Shown one piece after another: positions 18,152-25,001 of a stretch of DNA of 64,000 nucleotides. Every line of letters begins with the position of its first letter. Position 1 is the first letter of the stretch. The DNA is from Acidobacteriota bacterium (lineage in GTDB: Bacteria; Actinomycetota; Acidimicrobiia; Acidimicrobiales; Microtrichaceae). The stretch is from assembly GCA_003577145.1 (NCBI GenBank), contig QEUP01000022.1, positions 17,363 through 81,362 on the forward strand. Reading direction: 5' to 3'. The notes under the pieces were generated by a model, which was not told where the DNA came from, searched no databases, and worked only from the letters and a program-made list of their open reading frames with translations. Made by a program: the position numbers and the translations under genes.

Positions 18152-18891
18152 CGCCATGAGTCGTAGCCCTCGCGCTCGAGGCGGACGGCGAGGTCGGGCC
18201 CGCCGGTCTCGACCACCCGGCCCCCTACGAGGATGTGCACCTTGTCGGGCGCGAGGTAGTCGAGCAGCCGCTGGTAGTGGGTGATGGCGAGCACCCCCAA
18301 CCCCGGCCTCTCCGAGCGCACCTCCTGCACGCCATGGGCGACGATTCGCAAGGCGTCGATGTCGAGCCCGGAGTCGGTCTCGTCGAGGATGGCCATCTCG
18401 GGGTCGAGGATGGCCAGCTGGAGGATCTCGTTGCGCTTCTTCTCGCCCCCCGAGAACCCCTCGTTGAGGTAGCGGTCGGCAAAGGAGGGATCCATGCCCA
18501 GGCGGTCCATCCATTCCATGATGGCCAACCGCAGCTCGAGCACCGACAGGTCGATCCCTCGCCTCTCGGACAGCGCCTGGCGCAAGAAGTTGATGACCGA
18601 GACCCCCGGGATCTCCTGGGGGTACTGGAAGGCGAGGAAGATGCCCGCCTTCCCCCGTACGTCAGGGCCCCATTCGGTGATGTCGTCACCCCGGAAGCGC
18701 ACGCTGCCCCGGGTCACCCGGTAGTCGGGATTGCCCAGCAAGGTGTTGGCGAGAGTGGATTTGCCCGACCCGTTCGGACCCATGAGGGCGTGGACCTCGC
18801 CGGTGTCGACCGTCAGGTCCACCCCGCGCAGGATCTCCACGTCTGCCACCGAGACGTGCAGATCCTCGATCTCGAACAGGGGGCTGCTCAT
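18148..18891 (-). CDS. sufC: SufC2, second SUF ATPase
   Basis: This is a second complete SufC of normal length (247 residues), with GPNGSGKS, AFQYPQEIPGVS, FSGGEKKRNEILQ, MAILDETDSGLDIDA and ITHY intact. It lacks the repetitive tail of SufC1. It leads the minus-strand operon with sufS and sufU and has no SufB or SufD of its own nearby, so it either competes with SufC1 for the shared SufB-SufD or serves under a different condition. A candidate operator lies 18 bases upstream of its ATG. Confidence 0.95.
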
Positions 18892-18909
18892 GACGACAAG
18901 TGTATTAGC

Positions 18910-18929
18910 ACTATCTACATAGTAGAAAT
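18910..18929 (+). promoter_or_regulatory. Candidate SUF operator upstream of sufC2
   Basis: The plus-strand 20-mer ACTATCTACATAGTAGAAAT matches the sufB-proximal site at 18 of 20 positions. It lies in the 39-bp gap between sufC2 (start 18891) and the stop of the MBL gene (18931). Relative to transcription it is inverted compared with the sufB copy, as expected for a dyad-type site, and overlaps the AT-rich stretch where the sufC2 promoter must be. Binding here would block initiation. Confidence 0.5.
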
Positions 18930-18930
18930 G

Positions 18931-19542
18931 TCACCAGCCGCGATCCACCCACTCCTGGAGGTGGGGCCGCTCGGCCCCGATGGTGGTGTCCTCGCCATGA
19001 CCGGGCATCACGATGGTGTCCTCGGCGAGCTTGGAGAAGAACCTCTCGTCGATGGTGGCGATGATCGTCTTGAAGTCGCCGCCGGGGAAGCTGGTGGCGC
19101 CGGGTCCTCCCGGGAAGAGCGTGTCGCCGCTGAAGAGCACGGGTGAGCCCTCGACGAGGAACGACATCGAGCCGGGGGTGTGACCCGGCGAGTGGATCGT
19201 GTGCAGGCGGAGGCGACCCACCGCGATGACGGACTCGTCCTCGAGCACGAAGTCGTACGCGTCGAGCATGTGGGCGTCTTCACGCGTGACCCCGACGTCG
19301 TACCCGGCGTCGCGGATCTGGGGGATCGCCTGGACGTGATCCCAGTGCCCGTGGGTTTCGAGCACGGTTCTCACATCGAGCCCACGGCACAGGTCGAGCA
19401 GCCGCTCGTGCTCGTTGGCTGCGTCGAGGAGAACGGCCTCACCGGTGTCCCGGCAGCGCAGCACGAAGACGTTGTTGTCGACGGGGCCGACCACGACCTT
19501 GTGGATCTCGCACTGGCTGTCTTCGTAGTGGAGCGTGCTCAT
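18931..19542 (-). CDS. MBL-fold hydrolase, glyoxalase II-like
   Basis: This 203-residue metallo-beta-lactamase-fold protein has THGHWDH, HSPGHTPGS, FSGDTLFPGG and MPGHG, the complete binuclear metal set of the glyoxalase II/hydroxyacyl-thioester hydrolase subfamily common in actinobacteria. The substrate is unknown (possibly a low-molecular-weight thiol ester). It lies just upstream of the sufC2 operon on the same strand, separated by the candidate operator. Confidence 0.87.
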   Translation of the reverse strand: MSTLHYEDSQCEIHKVVVGPVDNNVFVLRCRDTGEAVLLDAANEHERLLDLCRGLDVRTVLETHGHWDHVQAIPQIRDAGYDVGVTREDAHMLDAYDFVLEDESVIAVGRLRLHTIHSPGHTPGSMSFLVEGSPVLFSGDTLFPGGPGATSFPGGDFKTIIATIDERFFSKLAEDTIVMPGHGEDTTIGAERPHLQEWVDRGW

Positions 19543-19603
19543 GCGCCAAGTCTGGCCCCTGGCGGCGGAGTGCGAAAGCGTGGCGCTGGCTGATACCGGC
19601 GGA

Positions 19604-20017
19604 TCAGGTGGCGACAGGCGATGCCACGTCGAGGCCGAGCGCCAGCGCGGCGGGGATCTGGCGGCGGTCGAGGGTCAGGTACCGCAGCGGGCGGGGGAGC
19701 CGGTCGGCAGCCGCAAGGTGGATGGCGTCGGTCGTGCTCAGGCCGAACTCGGCGCCGATCTCGACCGCCCTGGCGAGGCACATGTCGTCCACCGGCACAA
19801 CGACGAAGGCCTCCCAGTCCCGGCGGAACGAGCTCCACAGCGCCGCCTGTTGCCGGGGATCACCCGCCGCCCGGTGAAGCGCCAGCATCGTCTCGGCGCG
19901 GCACAGCGCCGAGGCACACCAGGTGGGATCCGAGGTCATCTGCTCGGTCACCAGCCGGCGATCCGGGTCCTGGACGTAACGTCTCACAAGTGCCGTGGTG
20001 TCGATCGCCAGGGTCAT
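19604..20017 (-). CDS. vapC: VapC-type PIN-domain toxin
   Basis: This 137-residue PIN-domain ribonuclease is the toxin of a type II pair. The acidic residues expected for the Mg site are in LAIDTTAL (Asp6), RAET (about Glu42), STTDAIHLAAA (about Asp95) and LTLDRR (about Asp115). It follows the antitoxin gene with a TGAGATG junction. VapC enzymes cleave tRNA or rRNA; the target here is unknown. Confidence 0.88.
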   Translation of the reverse strand: MTLAIDTTALVRRYVQDPDRRLVTEQMTSDPTWCASALCRAETMLALHRAAGDPRQQAALWSSFRRDWEAFVVVPVDDMCLARAVEIGAEFGLSTTDAIHLAAADRLPRPLRYLTLDRRQIPAALALGLDVASPVAT

Positions 20018-20018
20018 C

Positions 20019-20294
20019 TCAGCCTCGGCGGACTTCCTCGACGAGTTGTTCGGCGCGCATGTCGACGGGCAACGCCGAGGGGAGGGGTGGCTCGGCGGGA
20101 GCGTCGACCGCCGGTGCGGTGGCCAGGCCCGCCGCGAAGAGATCGTCGAGGCCGGGTCGACCGACCGGCTCGAGAGGACCGAGCTGGGCGACCGGGGCGC
20201 CGTCGAGGGTCACCACGATGCGCTCCCCAGCCTTTGCCCGGCGCACCACGGCGGCTACCTGGTTGCGCAGCTCACGGATCCCGACCCGCTCCAC
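20019..20294 (-). CDS. vapB: VapB-type (Phd/YefM-like) antitoxin
   Basis: This 91-residue antitoxin has an N-terminal Phd/YefM-like DNA-binding segment (VGIRELRNQVAAVVRRAKAG, then IVVTLDGAPVAQLGPL) and an acidic, Pro-rich C-terminus that would wrap the toxin. I place the start at the GTG at 20294, because upstream codons do not fit the family and would overlap the divergent acyl-CoA dehydrogenase leader. The pair should autoregulate from the 136-bp divergent gap. Confidence 0.85.
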   Translation of the reverse strand: MERVGIRELRNQVAAVVRRAKAGERIVVTLDGAPVAQLGPLEPVGRPGLDDLFAAGLATAPAVDAPAEPPLPSALPVDMRAEQLVEEVRRG

Positions 20295-20430
20295 GCAGCC
20301 ATCATAGCGTCCGTGTAGCACGCGTGTACACCAAAGGATTGGTCCCGGGAGGTCCCCTCGGGGTACGTTCATGACGCCAGCCGCGCGGGCATCCGATCGA
20401 CCGGAGCCGGCCAAGACAGGGAGGCCCAAC

Positions 20431-21546
20431 TTGAACTTCGCGTTCTCCGAGGAGCAAGAGGAACTACGCAAGATCGTCCGGCAGTTCCTCGAGGACAAGT
20501 CACCGGAGCTCGCAGTCCGCGAGCAGATGGAGACCGAGCAGGGCTATGACCCCGATGTCTGGAGCCAGATGGCCGAGCAGATGATGCTCCAGGGCCTGAT
20601 CATCCCCGAGGAGTACGGCGGCTCGGGCTACAGCTACGTGGAGCTCATCGTGGTCCTCGAGGAGATGGGGCGGGCTCTGCTGTGCGCCCCCTATTTCTCG
20701 ACGGTGGTCCTGGCCGGAAACACGCTGCTGTACAGCGGCGACGAGGCCGCCAAGAAGGATCTGCTGCCCGGGATCGCCTCGGGTGAGACCATCGCCACCC
20801 TCGCGTTCACCGAGGACAACGGCCGCTGGGACGAGCAGGGCATCACCATGGAGGCCACCCAGTCGGGAGACGGCTGGACCTTGAGCGGCTCGAAGATGTT
20901 CGTGCTCGACGGCCACAGCGCCGACCTGATCCTGGTGGCAGCCAGGACCCCCGCGGGGGTCTCGCTGTTCCACGTGCCCGGTGACGCCCGGGGGCTCACC
21001 CGCACCGCGCTGTCGACCATGGACATGACCCGCAAGCAGGCCAAGCTCGAGTTCGACGCCGTCGACGCCGCCCTCATCGGCGAGCAGGGCACGGGCTGGT
21101 CGGTACTCGAACGGGTCCTGGATCTCGCCGCCGTCGCGCTGGCAGCCGAACAGGTAGGCGGAGCCCAGATGTGCCTCGACATGTCCGTCGAGTACGCCAA
21201 GGTCCGTGTCCAGTTCGGACGGCCGATCGGGTCCTTTCAGGCGATCAAGCACAAGTGCGCCGACATGCTGCTCGAGGTCGAGTCCGCCAAGTCAGCCGCG
21301 TACTACGCCGGCTGGTGTGCGGCCGAGCTCAACGACGAGCTCCCGTCTGTCGCCAGCCTCGCCAAGGCCTACTGCTCGGACGCGTACTTCCACGCCGCAG
21401 CCGAGAACATCCAGATCCACGGCGGGATCGGCTTCACTTGGGAGCATCCTGCTCACCTGTACTTCAAGCGGGCGAAGAGCTCCGAGCTGCTCTTCGGCGA
21501 CCCGACCTACCACCGCGAGCTGCTGGCTCAGCGCATCGGCATCTGA
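20431..21546 (+). CDS. Acyl-CoA dehydrogenase
   Basis: This 371-residue flavoprotein of the acyl-CoA dehydrogenase family oxidises acyl-CoA thioesters at the alpha-beta bond. Family blocks are LNFAFSEEQEELRKIVRQF, IIPEEYGGSG, LAFTEDNGRW, RVQFGRPIGSFQAIKHKCADM and IHGGIGFTWEHPAHLYFKR. The TTG at 20431 has an AGGGAGG site six bases upstream and starts at the conserved FAFSEEQ helix; the longer frame from 20371 runs into the promoter area. It is a monocistronic neighbour of VapBC. Chain-length specificity is unknown (steroid or short-chain types are possible). Confidence 0.93.
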   Translation: MNFAFSEEQEELRKIVRQFLEDKSPELAVREQMETEQGYDPDVWSQMAEQMMLQGLIIPEEYGGSGYSYVELIVVLEEMGRALLCAPYFSTVVLAGNTLLYSGDEAAKKDLLPGIASGETIATLAFTEDNGRWDEQGITMEATQSGDGWTLSGSKMFVLDGHSADLILVAARTPAGVSLFHVPGDARGLTRTALSTMDMTRKQAKLEFDAVDAALIGEQGTGWSVLERVLDLAAVALAAEQVGGAQMCLDMSVEYAKVRVQFGRPIGSFQAIKHKCADMLLEVESAKSAAYYAGWCAAELNDELPSVASLAKAYCSDAYFHAAAENIQIHGGIGFTWEHPAHLYFKRAKSSELLFGDPTYHRELLAQRIGI

Positions 21547-21591
21547 TCCCCAGCAGGCGCTCGAGAGGGCACCACGAGCCTCGGGCTTGGG

Positions 21592-22065
21592 GTGGATGCA
21601 TCAGTGGCCTGGATCCTCATAACCTTCGCATCCCTACTGGTCTTCGTCTTGGCGGCTGTCGCGGTCGGGAGGGTGTCCTTGCAGCTAGCTCAGCGCGCTC
21701 GCCGCTCCGTGTACGACCTCGACGAGGCCGTGCAGTTCGTCGCCGACGCGTTGCCCTTCGAGGTGAGCTCCCAGATCAGCTACGACGACGTCCGCCAGAT
21801 CCTGTTGTGGCACGTCGAGTACCTGCAAGCGAAAGGCGTTGCCGACTACGGCTCCGAGCCCGCAGAGCCCGAGCGTCTCGTCGTCGTACCTGACCACGAG
21901 CCCGTCGCCTACGTGCTGGGGCGCGTATCCGAGCACGGCCTCGACGTCTCCGACGAGGATGTGTTGGCGGTGCTCGACGCGGAGACCGAGTACTACCGGG
22001 CCATCGGCGCCATCGGAGGGCCGGTCTCGGGCCCGCCTGAAGGCGATGGTGACCAAAGCGGCTGA
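21592..22065 (+). CDS. Single-pass membrane protein, unknown function
   Basis: This 157-residue protein has one N-terminal transmembrane helix (about 5-27) and a cytoplasmic domain. The domain begins RRSVYDLDEAVQFVADALPFEVSSQISYDDVRQILLWHVEYLQ and ends in an acidic Gly-rich tail. Similar small proteins occur in actinobacteria without known function. GTG starts at 21592 and 21604 are both possible. The gene after it is separated by a long structured leader. Confidence 0.65.
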   Translation: MDASVAWILITFASLLVFVLAAVAVGRVSLQLAQRARRSVYDLDEAVQFVADALPFEVSSQISYDDVRQILLWHVEYLQAKGVADYGSEPAEPERLVVVPDHEPVAYVLGRVSEHGLDVSDEDVLAVLDAETEYYRAIGAIGGPVSGPPEGDGDQSG

Positions 22066-22125
22066 CCCGCCCGAAAGGCTGTGCCATATCGGGGCGGAGT
22101 TGTGGTTTGATGGTGGGTACCGAGG

Positions 22126-22335
22126 AAAGGAGGTGGTCCAAATCAGTAGTAGATCGCATGGGACCTCGGAGGTGACTGGCCGCTAGGCGGCTTGCTGGAC
22201 CGCCTGGGCGAATTCCCACCAGGCACCCCCGGGACAGAGCGGTCGGGGAGTGGTCCCTCCCGGCTGAACGCTTCCCGGGCCTTTCCAGCCATGAACTCTT
22301 TGGACGGGAGGGGCGCGCTACGCGTCCCTCCCGTC
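22126..22335 (+). promoter_or_regulatory. Structured leader with a 16S anti-tail complement
   Basis: The 378-bp stretch 22066-22443 has no convincing gene. It contains AAAGGAGGTGGTCC (22126-22139), complementary to the 3' end of 16S rRNA over 14 bases with one G-U pair. A hairpin AGGCGG/CCGCCT follows (22185-22205). Further on is a 15-bp stem at 22303-22317/22321-22335 (one G-T pair) with a three-base loop. A short frame from 22133 ends at 22186 but lacks start spacing. This looks like a cis-acting RNA leader for the 76-aa gene at 22444; function is inferred from structure only. Confidence 0.45.
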
Positions 22336-22443
22336 TCGCGTAAGGACCCCGGGCCGTGCACGAGCTCCCTGTCGAGGCGCGAGCGACACGTTTGCGGCTC
22401 GCGGGTCCGGCTTGCAAGGCTGTCGCGCGACTTGGAGGTGAAC

Positions 22444-22674
22444 GTGGACCGGCCCACCCGCTTCGAGAACCACAGGTACCTAGGTGACAAGCGCAAGCAG
22501 GTCGTCTACGACGTCGACGCGATCGAGCCTGGCGACGAGGAGATAATCGACGAGCTGATGGCAACCGAGCAGTTCATCAGCTTCGCACCTGACACGCTCC
22601 CCGAAGCACGCAACCGCGGCTATCGCCTGTGGTCCAGGCAGGCGCCCGCCGTTGAGGAGCAGGCGTCCGAGTAG
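22444..22674 (+). CDS. Small conserved-type soluble protein (76 aa)
   Basis: This 76-residue protein starts NVDRPTRFENHRYLGDKRKQ and ends in an acidic tail. The DKRKQVVYDVD and APDTLPEARNRGYR segments look like a compact conserved fold, and I believe similar proteins occur in actinobacteria without known function. The GTG at 22444 has TTGGAGG six bases upstream; a GTG two codons earlier overlaps that site. The long structured leader before it suggests post-transcriptional control. The next gene begins 20 bp downstream. Confidence 0.65.
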   Translation: MDRPTRFENHRYLGDKRKQVVYDVDAIEPGDEEIIDELMATEQFISFAPDTLPEARNRGYRLWSRQAPAVEEQASE

Positions 22675-22694
22675 GCGCGGGCCCGGCGAGCCGG

Positions 22695-23453
22695 TTGAAC
22701 TACTTCTTCGATTCCGACGGAGTCCGACTGGCCGGTCACCTCGCCGAACCACCCGGTAGCCGCACCAACCACGCTCCCGGACTGGTCATCTGCCACGGCT
22801 TCCCCTCGGGTGGAGGCGGCGCGGCGAACTCGGGCAAGTCGTTCCCCGAGCTGGCGGATCGGATCGCGACCGAGATGGACTGGGTCGTCCTCACGATGGC
22901 GCTGCGCGGCTGCGGCCAGTCCGAGGGCAACTTCTCGCTCGACGGCTGGCTCGACGACATCCACGCCGCGGTAGAGCACCTCCGATCCCTCAAGGGGATC
23001 GCCGGGGTTTGGCTGGCGGGCTTCGGGACCGGTGGGGCTCTCTGCATCTGCGAAGCCGCCAGGAACGACTCGGTGAGAGGAGTGGCCGCCATGGCCGCTC
23101 CCGCCGACTTCGACGACTGGGCCACCAACCCGCGCCGCCTCCTCCTGCACGCGCAGGAGGTGGGGGCGATAAGGAGCGCGGACTTCCCCGAGTCCTTCGA
23201 CCGATGGTCCCGCCAGCTCAAGGCGCACCGGTCGATCGCCTGCGTCGAGGACCTCGCGCCCCGACCCCTGCTGGTGGTGCACGGGTCCGACGACGACCTC
23301 GTACCCGTGTTCGACGCGCGCGTGCTGAGCGATGCCCACGCAAGCGCCGAGCTGCGCATCATCGACGGAGCCGGCCACCAGCTCCGCCATGACCCTCGGG
23401 CGATCGCGGTCCTGCTCGGCTGGCTCGACCGGCAGCGCCGACGTTTGACGTGA
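22695..23453 (+). CDS. Alpha/beta-hydrolase-fold protein lacking the nucleophile serine
   Basis: This 252-residue protein has the hydrolase fold: HGFPSGGGG oxyanion loop, ALRGCGQSEGN, a nucleophile-elbow strand, VHGSDDDLVP (acid) and GAGHQL (histidine). The elbow reads GFGTGG, so the catalytic Ser of GxSxG is Gly. Either a neighbouring Thr acts or the protein is not a hydrolase. The TTG start follows the preceding gene by 20 bp. Confidence 0.75.
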   Translation: MNYFFDSDGVRLAGHLAEPPGSRTNHAPGLVICHGFPSGGGGAANSGKSFPELADRIATEMDWVVLTMALRGCGQSEGNFSLDGWLDDIHAAVEHLRSLKGIAGVWLAGFGTGGALCICEAARNDSVRGVAAMAAPADFDDWATNPRRLLLHAQEVGAIRSADFPESFDRWSRQLKAHRSIACVEDLAPRPLLVVHGSDDDLVPVFDARVLSDAHASAELRIIDGAGHQLRHDPRAIAVLLGWLDRQRRRLT

Positions 23454-23488
23454 GGCCAGGGAGGCAGCCTGAGGGAGGTGTGGGGCGG

Positions 23489-24070
23489 TCAGGCCTGCTT
23501 GGACTTGCCCTCGGCCTTCATGGCCTTCTTCCACTGCCTGACGGCGCTGAGCGATTCCGCGGAGCCGACATCGGCAACTGATCGGGGCTTGTCGTCACCG
23601 AAGGGCTGGGCGGCGTCCGCCCAGCCTTCGAGGGCGATGCCGAATCGCTTCACGAGAACCGCGATGAAGATCTTCGACTTCTCCGCTCCGAAGCCGGGGA
23701 GCTCACGCAGGCGGTCGTAGAGGTCCCCGGCGTCGCGCACGCCCCTCCAGACTGCCTCGGCATCGCCGTCATAGTGCTCGACGAGGAACACGCACAGCTC
23801 GTGGATGCGGCCGCCCATCGCAGCCGGGAAACGGTGTATTGCCGGTTTCAGCTTGCAGAGGTCGATGAACTCCTCGGCGTCCATGGCCGCTATCGACTCG
23901 GCGTCGAACTCCCCGCCCATACGGGCCTTGATCGTGGCCGGACCCTTGAAGGCCCACTCCATCGGGACCTGCTGATCGAGGAGCATCCCGGTGAGCAGCG
24001 CCAGCGGGCTTTCGGCGAGGAGCGCGTCGGCGTGCGGATCGCCGGTTATCGGGAGGAGGGGCGCGGTCAC
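23489..24070 (-). CDS. HhH-GPD-type DNA glycosylase-like protein
   Basis: This 193-residue helix-hairpin-helix/GPD-fold protein is of the base-excision-repair superfamily. The hairpin is LPGFGAEKSKIFIAVL (about 124-139). The N-terminal block LLTGMLLDQQVPMEWAFKGP is typical of a short actinobacterial branch annotated as Fe-S-lacking HhH-GPD proteins. No C-terminal Cys cluster is present, so no 4Fe-4S centre is expected. The catalytic Asp position of classical glycosylases is not obvious to me, so activity is uncertain. Confidence 0.78.
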   Translation of the reverse strand: MTAPLLPITGDPHADALLAESPLALLTGMLLDQQVPMEWAFKGPATIKARMGGEFDAESIAAMDAEEFIDLCKLKPAIHRFPAAMGGRIHELCVFLVEHYDGDAEAVWRGVRDAGDLYDRLRELPGFGAEKSKIFIAVLVKRFGIALEGWADAAQPFGDDKPRSVADVGSAESLSAVRQWKKAMKAEGKSKQA

Positions 24071-24134
24071 CGCTAGAGCCTACCCGAGCCCTGTCGCGGA
24101 GAAGATGCGCTCACTACCGCCAAGCGGTTGACCG

Positions 24135-24941
24135 ATGGAAGAGGTGAGGCGATGGGGTGAGGAGCCGGACATGGCCGCGGCCGATACGTGGGAAGCAGAT
24201 CTGTTGAACCTGCGGCAGGGCAACGGGCGCGCGCGCGTGCTCAGGCTCTGCTGGTGGGTCAGGGACAAGCTCGGCCGGAGCGGTGACCACTACGTCGGCT
24301 TGTACGCGCTGGACGCCCGACCCGGGGACGAGGCACTCGTCGTGTTCAAGGTGGACTCCGGTGAGGACCTCACGCGGGTGGGCCAGGGTGAGGAGGTGAG
24401 CGCACGCGGCGAACTGCGACCGGGTGCCGCCCTGGTTGTCTCGCGCGAGGACAAGGAGTTCTGGGCCGCCGAGCCGGCACGAGCCCCGGCGTATTGGGCG
24501 GCGAGGTTCGGCTACGGGTGGGTGGGTCCGAGGTACCTGCTGTGGCTGCAGGTGGTCACCCCGGTGATCGCCGGCATGTGTGCCGCCGCCGCGGTGGTCG
24601 CCGTGACCGTCGGAGAGCAGTTGACGGCGGTGGTGTTCGGTCTGCTGGCGGCCATCGAGGGCCTCAACTACCTGCGGCTGGGGGCCCCGGCAGGGAGGCG
24701 GGAGCCGGCGCGGGTTTCGCCTCGCGCCCCGGCTCAGCGCGGCGGGAGGCCGGCAACGGCCAAGGAGTGGCTGGTCGCGATGGTGACCCCTCTGCTGGTC
24801 GCCTTCTGGGCGTGCGTGGCGCTGGTGTCGGCTGCCGACGGCCGCTTGGTCGTCGCGGCGATGTCGCTCGTGCTCGGTTTCGCCGCCGGCTACCAGCTCG
24901 CCCACTTCCTGCAACGGCAGCGAAGCCTGAGGGTCGGGTAG
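24135..24941 (+). CDS. Four-helix membrane protein, unknown function
   Basis: This 268-residue protein has a soluble N-terminal half (about 1-125; WEADLLNLRQGNGRARVLRL) and four hydrophobic helices near 133-157, 160-178, 212-232 and 236-258. The membrane pairs are separated by an Arg/Pro-rich cytoplasmic loop. I do not recognise a family. ATG codons at 24135 and 24171 are both possible starts. A strong inverted repeat follows the stop. Confidence 0.6.
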   Translation: MEEVRRWGEEPDMAAADTWEADLLNLRQGNGRARVLRLCWWVRDKLGRSGDHYVGLYALDARPGDEALVVFKVDSGEDLTRVGQGEEVSARGELRPGAALVVSREDKEFWAAEPARAPAYWAARFGYGWVGPRYLLWLQVVTPVIAGMCAAAAVVAVTVGEQLTAVVFGLLAAIEGLNYLRLGAPAGRREPARVSPRAPAQRGGRPATAKEWLVAMVTPLLVAFWACVALVSAADGRLVVAAMSLVLGFAAGYQLAHFLQRQRSLRVG

Positions 24942-24948
24942 CTCGTTT

Positions 24949-24990
24949 TGTGAACCGAAATGGCCCCTATAGGGGCCATACGCGTTCACA
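24949..24990. terminator. Bidirectional hairpin between convergent genes
   Basis: A perfect 20-bp palindrome (24960-24979, ATGGCCCCTA and its complement) is enclosed by an outer stem TGTGAAC / GTTCACA (24949-24955 and 24984-24990). It lies between the stops of the membrane-protein gene and aceE, which converge, so it can end transcription from both sides. No T-run follows on either strand, as is common in high-GC actinobacteria. Confidence 0.7.
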
Positions 24991-25001
24991 GAACCGGTTG
25001 G

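Noticed and set aside
22133..22186. Possible 17-residue leader peptide starting at the GTG after the strong anti-16S sequence.
   Set aside because: The ribosome-binding sequence directly abuts the GTG with no spacer, so I did not call it a gene; it is noted within the leader feature.
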